A stretch of DNA of 64,000 nt from Salinicoccus roseus (GTDB lineage: Bacteria; Bacillota; Bacilli; Staphylococcales; Salinicoccaceae), in contig NZ_RKQJ01000001.1 in NCBI RefSeq assembly GCF_003814515.1, positions 930,001 through 994,000 on the forward strand, read 5' to 3'. Both the position numbers and the translations under genes were made by a program. The notes under the pieces were generated by a model. It saw nothing but the letters and a program-made list of their open reading frames with translations, did not search any database and had not been told where the DNA came from. Below, piece by piece: positions 25,539 through 34,098 of this stretch (position 1 is its first letter; each line of letters begins with the position of its first letter).

Positions 25539-26843
25539 CTAAGGGACCTCTTTTACCGGCATCCCCTGACGGTTTTTTTCTTTCTCTTTTGCTGCATACG
25601 TCCAGATGAGGCCGAATGCCACGATGATGATATAGAAGATCTTGAACCTGTGCCTGAGTGCCGTGCCTGCATTCGAAATGCCGAACCCGAAGATGAACCA
25701 TATTACGGCGATACTGAGCAGTATGACGCCGAGTATCGGGCGCTTCTTGATGAGCGCATAATTTTTGACGAATACGGCAAGCGCGAAGAGGTAGAATACC
25801 CCATCGAGGAAAAAGGCGATCAGATCGTTGAAGTTCCTGATGGTCCACGGCATCGGCGAACCGATGAAGTAGAAGACCTTGACTGGTGAGAATAGAAGCA
25901 TCTGATAGATGTTGTCGACCATCAGCCCGCTCAAATAGGCGCTCTCCCCGATATCGTCGGTAAAAGCTTCGTAGATGTTGTCATTGTTCCGCTGCACCTG
26001 ATCGATCTTGTCGTAGATCGGCAGTGCAGATATGCTTTCCGGATAGGCCAGGACATAAGTCACGGCCATCGTGAATATGGCGAAGGGGATGATCGATTTC
26101 AGTGTGAACCTGAACGCCTTCTTGTCATGCTGGTAGAATATGAATCCGAACAGGTAGCCGAACATCACCCCGCCGATAGCCGTATGGAAGGAGGCCCCGA
26201 TCAGAACGAACACGATGCTCAGAACTGCACTGCTCCATTCCCTGTACTTGAACCATCTGACGAAGCTGTAGAGGGAGAGGGCCACCATCAGTGTGATGAT
26301 CGCCTCCCGCATCAGTATGCTTGAGAAGATGAGCGAATGCGGGAAGAAGGCCATGACTGCAGTCAGCACAAGCTGTATATCGTTCGGTACATCAAGCATC
26401 CGGAATATCTTTATGACGACGATGATGGCCGTCATCATCATCAGTACATTAAGGAATTGGACGAACACCCGGTCATCCCCATACATATGGAAGATGAGGG
26501 CCAGGAACTTCGTATACAGTCCCCCATACATCTCTGCACCCATCAATGCCATACGTTCACTGATATATTGCGCCGTCTTATAATAGTTCTCTGAGTCGAC
26601 CCCGCTGTGCGGGAGGTCCGGCACCCTTTCCTTCAGGTCATAAAGCACCATCCCGAGCCGTACCAGGAACCCCGTGTAGATGATCACGAGGAACTTCGTA
26701 TACTTCAGGTACAGCAGGAAGAACAGCAGGATGGACGTAATGACGATGAAGAAAACCGTCATCAATGTCGTATCCGTAATATGGGCCCTGAACAGGTAGC
26801 CCAGAACCAAATATGCAAGTGCAACAAGCCAGATGATGAACAT
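25539..26843 (-). CDS. polytopic membrane protein, candidate polysaccharide polymerase (Wzy-like)
   Basis: 434 residues with about 11-12 hydrophobic segments and a large extracytoplasmic loop around residues 270-320 (YPESISALPIYDKIDQVQRNN). The segment LPHSGVDSENYYKTAQYI recalls Wzy and GT39-like membrane enzymes. Wzy proteins lack strong motifs, so the call rests on topology and on its position between flippase and glycosyltransferase. It is 12 bp downstream of the flippase gene. It would link repeat units on the outer face of the membrane. Confidence 0.7.
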   Translation of the reverse strand: MFIIWLVALAYLVLGYLFRAHITDTTLMTVFFIVITSILLFFLLYLKYTKFLVIIYTGFLVRLGMVLYDLKERVPDLPHSGVDSENYYKTAQYISERMALMGAEMYGGLYTKFLALIFHMYGDDRVFVQFLNVLMMMTAIIVVIKIFRMLDVPNDIQLVLTAVMAFFPHSLIFSSILMREAIITLMVALSLYSFVRWFKYREWSSAVLSIVFVLIGASFHTAIGGVMFGYLFGFIFYQHDKKAFRFTLKSIIPFAIFTMAVTYVLAYPESISALPIYDKIDQVQRNNDNIYEAFTDDIGESAYLSGLMVDNIYQMLLFSPVKVFYFIGSPMPWTIRNFNDLIAFFLDGVFYLFALAVFVKNYALIKKRPILGVILLSIAVIWFIFGFGISNAGTALRHRFKIFYIIIVAFGLIWTYAAKEKEKNRQGMPVKEVP

Positions 26844-26855
26844 GTCCCCCGCCTC

Positions 26856-28064
26856 CTAGGAACGAACTTTATATTTCCAATGGTGGATCAGCACGCCGAT
26901 CTGGCCTGCAGCCAATATCAGATACGTAAGGATTACCACAATGAATGCACCGGTCAGACCGTATGGAACGATGATGACGAATGATAATATGACTGCTGCG
27001 ATGAAAGTCGTGCCTTGCAGCAGCACTTGCAGATTGTAGATGTTGAATATGCTGAGTGCCATCTCGAAGAGCTTCGTGTATACGGTGAAGATGAGCAGGA
27101 TGCCGAGGAGCAGGATTTCAGTCTGATACCCGTCAAACCGCTCTCCGTATACGAGCACGAGCAGGTTGTTGCCGAATGTGAGCAGTATCGCCTCGCCCAC
27201 GATGATGAGGATCAGGAATATGCCGCACAGCTTGAGGAATGAACGGTAGAACTTAGCTGCACTTTCCTCCGCCTCCTTCGACAACCCCGCCACGACACTC
27301 TGACTGATGGCGACGACGATGTTGTTGGTGATGATCACGAAATACATGATTGTTGCGAAAATACCGAGAGTCTCGACACTGTGGAAGTATTCAAGCGCAT
27401 ATCTTGGAATGTTGGATACGAGCGAATTGAGCAGTTCCACGATCGAAAGGCCGAGCCCGAGAATGAAGATATTCTTGAACTCCCGCCACCTGATGCCGAG
27501 CTTTGCCCGCTTTTTGGAAAATGAAAATCTGCAGTCATACACATAGTAGATGAGCATCTGTGAAATGAGCAGACTCAATATCGCCATCAGCAGGGAGTCG
27601 AAGATGAACACCGCTGCTGCAAACAGGACGATCGAGACGATGCTTTTGTATATCTTCGAATAGGCGAGAAAACTGATTCTGGCCTCCGCTATATTTTCTG
27701 TATAGATGAAGTCCTCCTTATTCTCATAGAACTTGAAGAGTACGAATATGAAGAGGCATAGGCTCTCATATATGTTCAGGTCCACAAACAGCAGGACGAG
27801 CAGTGATCCGATGATGAACCCGTAGTTTGCAAGGTTCCTGAATTCATGGAAGATCACATAGTCATATGACAGCTTCTTCTGCGTCGGCACCAGGACGATG
27901 AGCATGAACCGGCTGAACAATACAAGCGGGGCCGTCAATGCAAGAAAATATGAGAACAGCCCCACTTCGTAGAGACCGAGCATCCGTGTGATAAGAATCA
28001 CCTGCATCCATTGGTTGAGTGCAAACAGCAGGGTCCCTACGATGTTCAGGATTTTAGCTCGCAT
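26856..28064 (-). CDS. polysaccharide flippase (Wzx/MATE-like oligosaccharide flippase family)
   Basis: 402 residues with about 12 transmembrane segments. It starts MRAKILNIVGTLLFALNQWMQVILITRMLG, the Polysacc_synt/Wzx N-terminal pattern, and has later LFSRFMLIVLVPTQKK and ALEYFHSVETLGIFATIMYF segments typical of the family. It moves the undecaprenyl-linked repeat unit across the membrane. Its start overlaps the end of the dehydratase gene by 11 bp, so expression is coupled. Confidence 0.88.
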   Translation of the reverse strand: MRAKILNIVGTLLFALNQWMQVILITRMLGLYEVGLFSYFLALTAPLVLFSRFMLIVLVPTQKKLSYDYVIFHEFRNLANYGFIIGSLLVLLFVDLNIYESLCLFIFVLFKFYENKEDFIYTENIAEARISFLAYSKIYKSIVSIVLFAAAVFIFDSLLMAILSLLISQMLIYYVYDCRFSFSKKRAKLGIRWREFKNIFILGLGLSIVELLNSLVSNIPRYALEYFHSVETLGIFATIMYFVIITNNIVVAISQSVVAGLSKEAEESAAKFYRSFLKLCGIFLILIIVGEAILLTFGNNLLVLVYGERFDGYQTEILLLGILLIFTVYTKLFEMALSIFNIYNLQVLLQGTTFIAAVILSFVIIVPYGLTGAFIVVILTYLILAAGQIGVLIHHWKYKVRS

Positions 28065-29901
28065 TTTCCTGTCCTACTTTTTCAGGCTGCAGATTTTCCT
28101 GTCGGACGAACTTGATGATCCGCTCCTTCATTTCATTCTCATCGATGGACAGGAATGATTTGATCTGCGCCTCTATGAGACTGAGTGAGGATTCGGAGAC
28201 CCGGCCCCGGTAGATCTTATCGTAGACCTGTTCGGGATGGATCTCATTCTCCTTCAGGAGTTCCTCATAAAGCTTCTCACCCGGCCTTATGCCGACGAAT
28301 TCGATGCCAATCTCATTCTCAGTGAAGCCGCAAAGCCTGATCATGTTCTTGGCCAGGTCGACGATCTTCACAGGCTCACCCATGTCGAGCACGAATACCT
28401 CACCACCTTCAGCAATCGTACTCGCCTGGATGACGAGCCGTGACGCTTCCGGTATGGTCATGAAGTAGCGTGTCATCCGTGGGTCGGTGACCGTAATCGG
28501 TCCGCCCGCCTGGATCTGCTTCTTGAACTTCGGCACGACGGAGCCACGGCTTCCGAGAACGTTTCCGAACCTGACTGCAACAAGTGTCGTATCCCTGCAG
28601 CCCTTGTCCAGTGCCTGGACGATCATTTCTGCCATCCGCTTCGTCGCACCCATGACGTTCGGTGGGTTGACCGCCTTGTCCGTTGAAATCATGACGAACT
28701 TCTTCGATTTGAAATGACATGCGGCTTCAGCCGTATTCTTTGTTCCGATGACGTTGTTCTTCACCGCTTCACGGGAGTTGTACTCCATCATCGGCACATG
28801 CTTGTGTGCTGCTGCATGGTAGACGATGTCCGGCCTGTACTTCTCGAACACTTCAAACATGCGCTGCCTGTTCTGTACGTCGGCGATGATCGGCACGTAG
28901 CTGATATTGTCGTCCTTCTTCTCCAGCACCTCTTCGAGTATGGTATAGATGCTGTTCTCACCATGCCCGAGAAGCAGGATCTGACGCGGATGGAACTTGG
29001 CAATCTGCCGGACGATCTCTGATCCGATGCTGCCCCCGGCGCCTGTGACGAGGATGGTTCTGTCCGTCACCTGCTCCTCGATGCCTTCGATGTCGAGCTG
29101 CACCGGTTCCCGTCCAAGCAGGTCTTCCACCTGCACCTGCCGCAGGGCATTGACTTCCAGCCTGCCTGAGAGTACATCTCCGATATTCGGCATGGTCAGG
29201 ACGTCCACACCATCCAAGTTCGCGAGTGCATGGATTTCCCTGAGCTCCGTCTTGCTCAATGAAGGGATGGCGATGACGATTTTGGTGATGTCATATTTCT
29301 TCACCAGCCGTTCAATGTTATTCCGGTTTCCTTCCACCCTGACACCGCCGCAAAGCTCCAGATTGTACTTGAAGGGATCGTCATCCACCACAACAATCGG
29401 ATTCATTCCCATCGTCGGGTGGTCCAGCATCTGCTTGATGAGGATCGATCCGCCTTTTCCGCCTCCGAAGATCATCGTACGCGTCATCTTGGTTTCATGT
29501 GATCTCCTGCCATTCAGTTCATAGATGAGGAGCTTCCACGACAGCCTTGATCCGCCTATGAGCAGCATATGCATCATCCATGTCACGAGCATCAGCCGGA
29601 TGAACGTGCTGTCGAACAGCAGATAGATCAGGATGGTCGTCGCCAATATGGAGGCACTGACCGCCTTTGTGACTGAAATCAGCTCCCTGACGCTCGCATA
29701 CTCCCATGCCCTGTGATAAAGGTTGAAGATATAGGCGAAGAGATGGTGGTTTACAAGCAGTACGACTGCGGTGACGCCCAGTACAGTCAGCGAATAATCT
29801 GAGAAGAATGGCATGAGGATGTAGTAGCCGATGAACACTGAAAAAGTAACGATCAACGAGTCGACAAACAGAAAGAGAAAATAACGCTTTTTAGCACCCA
29901 T
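28054..29901 (-). CDS. membrane-bound UDP-sugar 4,6-dehydratase/epimerase (EpsC/CapD/PglF family), copy 1
   Basis: 615 residues. Four N-terminal transmembrane segments span about 10-130. A Rossmann CoA-binding-like domain (MIFGGGKGGSILIKQML, near 146) precedes the SDR catalytic domain from about 285 (TILVTGAGGSIGSEIVRQI). The catalytic region is ISTDKAVNPPNVMGATKR, with Met replacing the usual Tyr of YxxxK as in PglF/FlaA1-type inverting and retaining dehydratases. It acts on UDP-GlcNAc. AAGAGGATACT precedes the ATG at 29901. A second copy of the catalytic part is at the right window edge (62923-64000). Confidence 0.92.
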   Translation of the reverse strand: MGAKKRYFLFLFVDSLIVTFSVFIGYYILMPFFSDYSLTVLGVTAVVLLVNHHLFAYIFNLYHRAWEYASVRELISVTKAVSASILATTILIYLLFDSTFIRLMLVTWMMHMLLIGGSRLSWKLLIYELNGRRSHETKMTRTMIFGGGKGGSILIKQMLDHPTMGMNPIVVVDDDPFKYNLELCGGVRVEGNRNNIERLVKKYDITKIVIAIPSLSKTELREIHALANLDGVDVLTMPNIGDVLSGRLEVNALRQVQVEDLLGREPVQLDIEGIEEQVTDRTILVTGAGGSIGSEIVRQIAKFHPRQILLLGHGENSIYTILEEVLEKKDDNISYVPIIADVQNRQRMFEVFEKYRPDIVYHAAAHKHVPMMEYNSREAVKNNVIGTKNTAEAACHFKSKKFVMISTDKAVNPPNVMGATKRMAEMIVQALDKGCRDTTLVAVRFGNVLGSRGSVVPKFKKQIQAGGPITVTDPRMTRYFMTIPEASRLVIQASTIAEGGEVFVLDMGEPVKIVDLAKNMIRLCGFTENEIGIEFVGIRPGEKLYEELLKENEIHPEQVYDKIYRGRVSESSLSLIEAQIKSFLSIDENEMKERIIKFVRQENLQPEKVGQENAS

Positions 29902-30028
29902 AGTATCCTCTTCTTTCCTTTTAAAATACCCTTATTCAATTGTTTGATGATGCACCCTTTTAACTTCTTCCGACCTTTTTTGTGCAATTCCGCCCTGACC
30001 TCACCAGGTGGAACCGCGCGTTCTTCCT

Positions 30029-30051
30029 AATAAATTCATGTTTTCCTACCC
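30029..30051 (-). repeat. 23-bp leader element, copy 1
   Basis: The sequence aataaattcatgttttcc followed by taccc (plus strand) is identical to 35965-35987. In both cases exactly 127 nt separate it from a start codon on the minus strand (here the dehydratase ATG at 29901). The intervening sequences are not similar. It may be a promoter or an RNA/antitermination element. Confidence 0.75.
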
Positions 30052-30142
30052 AAACGCTTTCCCTTTGTCGAACGTCTATTCAATACGGTCAATGGTCATT
30101 GTGTAAAATAGTGCTTACCCGTTTTCAACCACCCCCTTTAGA

Positions 30143-30176
30143 TCCTGAATGGCTGCACCCTTGTAGTCATTCAGGA
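30143..30176 (-). other. intergenic RNA hairpin between capB-like and dehydratase genes
   Basis: TCCTGAATG and CATTCAGGA form a perfect 9-bp stem with a 16-nt loop. No U-tract follows on the minus strand (ATCTAAAGGGGG). It may be a processing or stability element rather than a terminator. It lies between the capB stop (30201) and the 23-bp element within a 299-bp gene-free stretch. Confidence 0.45.
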
Positions 30177-30200
30177 CGATCCGTGTCTGCCTGGTGCATT

Positions 30201-30917
30201 TCAGTTCTCAGTGACCGCCTCCGTGTAGTAGTAGGGTTCGCTCGAACTCCGCTTCTCCTCACGGTTGTTCAGGACCACTCCGATGATGTTCGCACCGGAC
30301 TTGTCCAGCAGATCCTTCGCCTCAAGCAGATGATCACGGTTGTTGTTTTCGACATCGGTGATGAGTATCACACCATCCGCGTGACTGCAGAGCAGCTGCG
30401 AATCCGTTACCGCAAGCAGCGGTGGAGAATCGATGATGAGCATTTCATACTGGATCGATAGTGCATTCATCACCCGCCCCATGCTTTTCGATGCCAGAAG
30501 CTCCGCCGGGTTCGGCGGGATCGGTCCGGCAGTCATCAGGTCAAGATTGTCGAACTCAGTATGAATGACCATCTCCTCCGGCGGCACATCATTTATGATT
30601 GCTTTTGAGAGACCGTTCCTGTTGGTCACTTCGAATGTGTAATGGGTCGTCGGCCGCCTCAGGTCCCCATCGACCAGCAGCGTCTTCACGCCTGCTTGCG
30701 CATAGGCAATCGCCATGTTGGCCGCAACCGTCGACTTGCCCGCACTCGATATGGCGGATGTGAAGAGTACCGAACGGATTGGGTCGTCCACCCCCGAATA
30801 CATGATGTTCGTCCGCAGCGTACGGAACTGCTCACTTGCAGTCGCATGCGGCTGTCTGGCAACGATCGTCTTTCTCGGTGTCATATCCTCTTCCTTATGC
30901 GTCTTCTTTCTGTTCAT
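30201..30917 (-). CDS. capB: CpsD/CapB-type bacterial tyrosine kinase (polysaccharide co-polymerase ATPase)
   Basis: A 238-residue BY-kinase. The Walker A-like motif has Lys61 (TSAISSAGKST), Walker A' is LLVDGDLRRP (Asp83, Asp85) and Walker B is LIIDSPPLLAV. A C-terminal tyrosine cluster (YYYTE) is the usual autophosphorylation tail. It works with the membrane activator CapA to control polymer length and export, and is normally dephosphorylated by CpsB/CapC, which is not in this window. GGGGGAGCTTTC precedes the ATG at 30917. It follows the CapA-like gene by 28 bp. Confidence 0.93.
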   Translation of the reverse strand: MNRKKTHKEEDMTPRKTIVARQPHATASEQFRTLRTNIMYSGVDDPIRSVLFTSAISSAGKSTVAANMAIAYAQAGVKTLLVDGDLRRPTTHYTFEVTNRNGLSKAIINDVPPEEMVIHTEFDNLDLMTAGPIPPNPAELLASKSMGRVMNALSIQYEMLIIDSPPLLAVTDSQLLCSHADGVILITDVENNNRDHLLEAKDLLDKSGANIIGVVLNNREEKRSSSEPYYYTEAVTEN

Positions 30918-30945
30918 GAAAGCTCCCCCTTAATTTCAAAGCTAC

Positions 30946-31620
30946 TTAATCTTCAATCCTCGTAATGGACCCGACCACAGGCAAATCGAGAATATTTCGT
31001 ACTTCACTTTCATTCCTGACCGACTTGTCGAAGTGATCCCTGGCGAATGCCAATATCAAGCCGAGCATCAGTCCGGAAAACAGGCCGATTGCGATATTGA
31101 GCAGTGGCTGCGGTGATACAGGTTCCATATCCGGACCAACACTCGCCGGTGCATAGATGGAAAGGTTATCGACATACATGATATCAACGATCCTCTCCTG
31201 GAAGGCTTCCGCAATTTCATTGGAAATCGCCACCGCTTCCTCCGCCGACTCATCAATCACCCGGATGGAGAGGACCTGTGACTGTTCCTGGTTCGTGACT
31301 GAAATCCGCTTGGACAGCTCCTTCACCGTCTCATCCAGTTCAAGATTGGTGATCACGTCCTCAAGGATCGTCCTGCTCAGCATGATTTCCCGATATGTGT
31401 GGATCAGCTGCAGGTTGGTTTCGATATTCTCGGAATCCACCACTACAGCATCACCCGGTGAGCTGACGAGCATCTGTGTTTCCGATTCGTATTTCGGTGT
31501 CATGATAAAATAGGTAACAAGTGCAGCGAGAACACCCACTACAACCATTGAACCGATGATCAGTGCAATATTCTTCTTGATGATCTCGAGCGCCTTGTCA
31601 ATGTTTACTGACTCTTCCAT
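30946..31620 (-). CDS. capA: CapA/YveK-type Wzz-domain chain-length regulator and kinase activator
   Basis: 224 residues with the Wzz topology. Transmembrane helices lie near 18-40 (IALIIGSMVVVGVLAALVTYF) and 172-194 (LLNIAIGLFSGLMLGLILAF) and flank an extracytoplasmic coiled domain (YESETQMLVSS, ISVTNQEQSQVLSIRVIDES). A short cytoplasmic tail (VRNILDLPVVGSITRIED) activates the partner kinase in this family. GGGGGAGGGATGGT precedes the ATG at 31620. It is the first gene after the conserved promoter at 31674-31702. Confidence 0.93.
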   Translation of the reverse strand: MEESVNIDKALEIIKKNIALIIGSMVVVGVLAALVTYFIMTPKYESETQMLVSSPGDAVVVDSENIETNLQLIHTYREIMLSRTILEDVITNLELDETVKELSKRISVTNQEQSQVLSIRVIDESAEEAVAISNEIAEAFQERIVDIMYVDNLSIYAPASVGPDMEPVSPQPLLNIAIGLFSGLMLGLILAFARDHFDKSVRNESEVRNILDLPVVGSITRIED

Positions 31621-31673
31621 ACCATCCCTCCCCCTAATAAGGAAACTTTATCTCTTTATATAAGTTTGCAACC

Positions 31674-31702
31674 AATATAACACGAATTTATAATTTTTGG
31701 AA
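31674..31702 (-). promoter_or_regulatory. promoter of the capA-capB-dehydratase operon (conserved with 36195-36223)
   Basis: TTCCAA (31697-31702), 17 nt, TATATT (31674-31679) on the minus strand. The surrounding 45 bp, including AGAATATT just upstream of the -35 and the spacer end AATTCGTGT, match the second promoter at 36195-36223. The conserved flank beyond the core boxes suggests a shared regulator site. Confidence 0.65.
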
Positions 31703-31792
31703 TATTCTGTTTGCTATTATTTCAATTCAATTGTAATTTTATACCTGTACAGACAAATAATTTACAGCCAAAACATTCAAAATTTGAGTAAT

Positions 31793-31835
31793 AAAAATGC
31801 CATTCACACGGGTTGAAACCGGTACAGAAGGCATT
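31793..31835 (-). terminator. terminator after the PIG-L deacetylase gene
   Basis: On the minus strand AATGCC...GGCATT encloses an inner CCGGTT-TC-AACCCG pairing and is followed by TTTTATT. It starts 2 bp after the stop at 31837 and separates the first transcription unit of locus 1 from the capA promoter. Confidence 0.75.
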
Positions 31836-31836
31836 C

Positions 31837-32490
31837 TCATCTCTTTATCGAACGGATCAGCATGAAGCTTTCAGCATGCTCCGCACATATTGTCGTCCCC
31901 CGCACCATGGACAATGCACGGATTGCCTCAAGGGACCTCGGGTGTGGATAATCTTTAAGTTGTGAGCCATAGCATTCCATCGCCTTGAGCTTTCGCTCTA
32001 TCGTTCCGGAAATGTCCACATAGACATTCGGCATGAATGCATTGTCCATGGTCGGCGTATTCCACTCCGTTTCAGACAATGTCTCATAGACCAGTATTTC
32101 ACGCAGATTCGGCACATTGAACGGGCGGAGGGCCACCATCGCGGCATAGGTCGTCTCCGCGTGGTCGAAATTCATATCCCCCTTATGCGGCAGGAAGACG
32201 ATCTCCGGCTGCACCTCTATGACGATTTCGTGGAACTTCGCATTGATCTCTGCAGTCGGTGTATGGCGGAGGGCGATCATCGGCAGTTCCAGGAAACGGA
32301 CATCCTTCACACCGAGTACCGCATGTGCCGCCCGTGCTTCCGCCTTCAGCGCCTCCACCTTATCCGGCTCCGGCCCACTGGTCACTTCGCATATATATAC
32401 GTCGTGCCCCTTACCGGCATACTTCGCTATGGTCCCGCCTGCTCCCAGTACCTCATCATCGTTGTGTGGTGCAAACACCAGTATGTTCAT
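31837..32490 (-). CDS. PIG-L family deacetylase (LmbE-like)
   Basis: 217 residues. It has the zinc-binding N-terminal motif MNILVFAPHNDDEVLGAGGT (H-x-D-D), EVTSGPE and a later HKGDMNFDHAETTYAA with the third histidine. PIG-L enzymes N-deacetylate GlcNAc-type sugars on lipids or glycosides. The frame opens with a GTG at 32499, but the ATG at 32490 has the better spacing to AGGA/GGGG and keeps the family N-terminus. It is 15 bp after the formyltransferase gene. It may unmask an amino group on a sugar of the repeat unit. Confidence 0.9.
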   Translation of the reverse strand: MNILVFAPHNDDEVLGAGGTIAKYAGKGHDVYICEVTSGPEPDKVEALKAEARAAHAVLGVKDVRFLELPMIALRHTPTAEINAKFHEIVIEVQPEIVFLPHKGDMNFDHAETTYAAMVALRPFNVPNLREILVYETLSETEWNTPTMDNAFMPNVYVDISGTIERKLKAMECYGSQLKDYPHPRSLEAIRALSMVRGTTICAEHAESFMLIRSIKR

Positions 32491-32505
32491 GATCCCCACA
32501 TCCTG

Positions 32506-33411
32506 TCATTTGAATTTATTGCCATCAATGAACTGCACATCCTCATCCGTTTCGTAGTCCTCGATCCGCAGTATCCCGTCCGTACAAAGCACATCGATCG
32601 ATTCTGAATCGGAACGGATGATCTGCCCCGGTATTCCGATATACTGTGTATTCGGTTGCACACTCGCCTGCCAGATGATGACCTTGTGCTCCTTGTAGAA
32701 AGAGAATGCCCCTGGGTAAGGCCGCGAAGTCGCACGGATCAGCCGGTGGATTCCTTCAGCAGAATCCACCCACTCTATCCGCCCATCCTCCGGTGTCCGC
32801 TTCAGCAGATACGTTGCCCTGGAATGGTCCTGCCTGCGCGCCTCCACACTGTCCGTCCTCACCTTCTCCAGCACCCGCCCGAGCATCTGCCCGAGCGCTT
32901 CATTCGAAGCATGATACACATCAGCAGCATAATCCAACTCGCCGATCATGTAGGTCTCCTGGTCGACGATGTCCCCGGAATCCATCCCTTCATCGATGAA
33001 GAACAGCGATGCCTTCGATTCCTGTTCACCCAGGAGCACGAGCCATGGCAGCGCCGCCCGCCCCCTATACTTTGGCAGTGCCGTCGGATGATAGCCGATG
33101 ACACCTTTCCCCGCAGCACCTATGATGTCTTCCCTGATAAGCTGGGAAATGCCCACGACAAAGATATAGTCCGGCGCAATTGCACGGATCTGCTCCACCA
33201 CTGACGCATCATTGATGTTCTTGAATGTCATAGAAGGAATATCATTCTGTTCCGCAAGAACAGATAGATTCACATACCCCGAGACATTCTCCGAATACTT
33301 CTCATCCAGTCCGAAGACCATTTCAGGCGGATAGTCATGCCTGACCATTTCTTCAAGTACAATCCTGCTTGACTCGACCGACCCGATCAGGATTGTTTTA
33401 ATCTCCTCCAT
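32506..33411 (-). CDS. formyltransferase-family protein (sugar N-formyltransferase-like), atypical active site
   Basis: 301 residues: an Fmt-like N-terminal formyl-transferase domain (VSGYVNLSVLAEQNDIP, GYHPTALPKYRGRAALPW, FIDEGMDSGDIV) and a C-terminal domain (GIHRLIRATSRPYPGAFSFY). The catalytic His108 and Asp144 are present at the same positions as in Fmt. The usual Asn of N-x-H is Gly106 (G-Y-H). The family transfers formyl from N10-formyl-THF to an amino group; in this locus a 4-amino sugar is the obvious acceptor. The frame opens at a TTG (33429); ATG 33411 has GGGGGA 8 nt upstream. Confidence 0.85.
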   Translation of the reverse strand: MEEIKTILIGSVESSRIVLEEMVRHDYPPEMVFGLDEKYSENVSGYVNLSVLAEQNDIPSMTFKNINDASVVEQIRAIAPDYIFVVGISQLIREDIIGAAGKGVIGYHPTALPKYRGRAALPWLVLLGEQESKASLFFIDEGMDSGDIVDQETYMIGELDYAADVYHASNEALGQMLGRVLEKVRTDSVEARRQDHSRATYLLKRTPEDGRIEWVDSAEGIHRLIRATSRPYPGAFSFYKEHKVIIWQASVQPNTQYIGIPGQIIRSDSESIDVLCTDGILRIEDYETDEDVQFIDGNKFK

Positions 33412-33425
33412 CTTCCCGTCCCCCT

Positions 33426-34010
33426 TCAAGTCTTTCCTGGATTCCGTTTGAAGCTGCCCTCTCCGAACAACACAATCAGTACAGTCTTTAAAATGATCTT
33501 CACATCAAGCCAGAGGGAGTAGTGCTTCACGTATGCCACATCATATTCGATCCGCTCTTCCCACGTCAGATGTGTGTTTCCATTCACCTGTGCCAGCCCC
33601 GTCATGCCAGGCCGCATCTCCAGACGCTGACTCTGGAAGTCATCATACTCCTCTACGTACTGTTCGATCGACGGCCGTGGCCCTACAATGCTCATATCCC
33701 CTTTAAGTACATTCAGCAGCTGGGGCAGCTCATCGATCTTAAGCTGCCGGATGAGATTGCCGAATCCGGTCAGACGCTCTGCATCCTTGTCGAAATCGAA
33801 ATTCTGTTCAGCCGAAACATCCACCTTCATGCTCCGGAACTTGTATATATCGAATACTTTATGATGCCTCCCCACACGGCGCTGCCGGAAGAAAAGCGGA
33901 CCCGGCATCGTCAATTTGATGATGCCGCCTGTCACCACCATCAGCGGCGTGAGCACCAACAGGAAAACGGTACTGAAGACGAAATCAAACATTCTCTTGA
34001 CCTTGAGCAA
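33426..34010 (-). CDS. undecaprenyl-phosphate sugar-1-phosphate transferase (priming glycosyltransferase)
   Basis: A 194-residue bacterial sugar transferase of the PglC-like short type. One N-terminal membrane helix (FVFSTVFLLVLTPLMVVTGGII) is followed by GPLFFRQRRVGRHHKVFDIYKFRSM, RQLKIDELPQLLNVLKGDMSIVGPRP and RPGMTGLAQVNG. It loads the first sugar phosphate, probably the dideoxy-amino sugar, onto undecaprenyl phosphate. The start is TTG 34010 with AAGGGGG 5 nt upstream; the only in-frame ATG would cut the conserved KR-x-FD segment. Confidence 0.92.
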   Translation of the reverse strand: MLKVKRMFDFVFSTVFLLVLTPLMVVTGGIIKLTMPGPLFFRQRRVGRHHKVFDIYKFRSMKVDVSAEQNFDFDKDAERLTGFGNLIRQLKIDELPQLLNVLKGDMSIVGPRPSIEQYVEEYDDFQSQRLEMRPGMTGLAQVNGNTHLTWEERIEYDVAYVKHYSLWLDVKIILKTVLIVLFGEGSFKRNPGKT

Positions 34011-34098
34011 AGCGACCCCCTTCTTTCCAAGAATTCCATGAATATTTATAGAATATTCAGAAAATTGATGATAAAAATTTTTCCATATGCGTTATTTC

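Noticed and set aside
30143-30176. Hairpin considered as a rho-independent terminator after capB
   Set aside because: It has a good stem but no U-tract on the minus strand, so it was kept only as an RNA hairpin.
29902-30200. EAR-like antitermination RNA as known from Bacillus eps operons
   Set aside because: I could not recognise the conserved EAR structure by eye; only the 23-bp element and one hairpin are supported.
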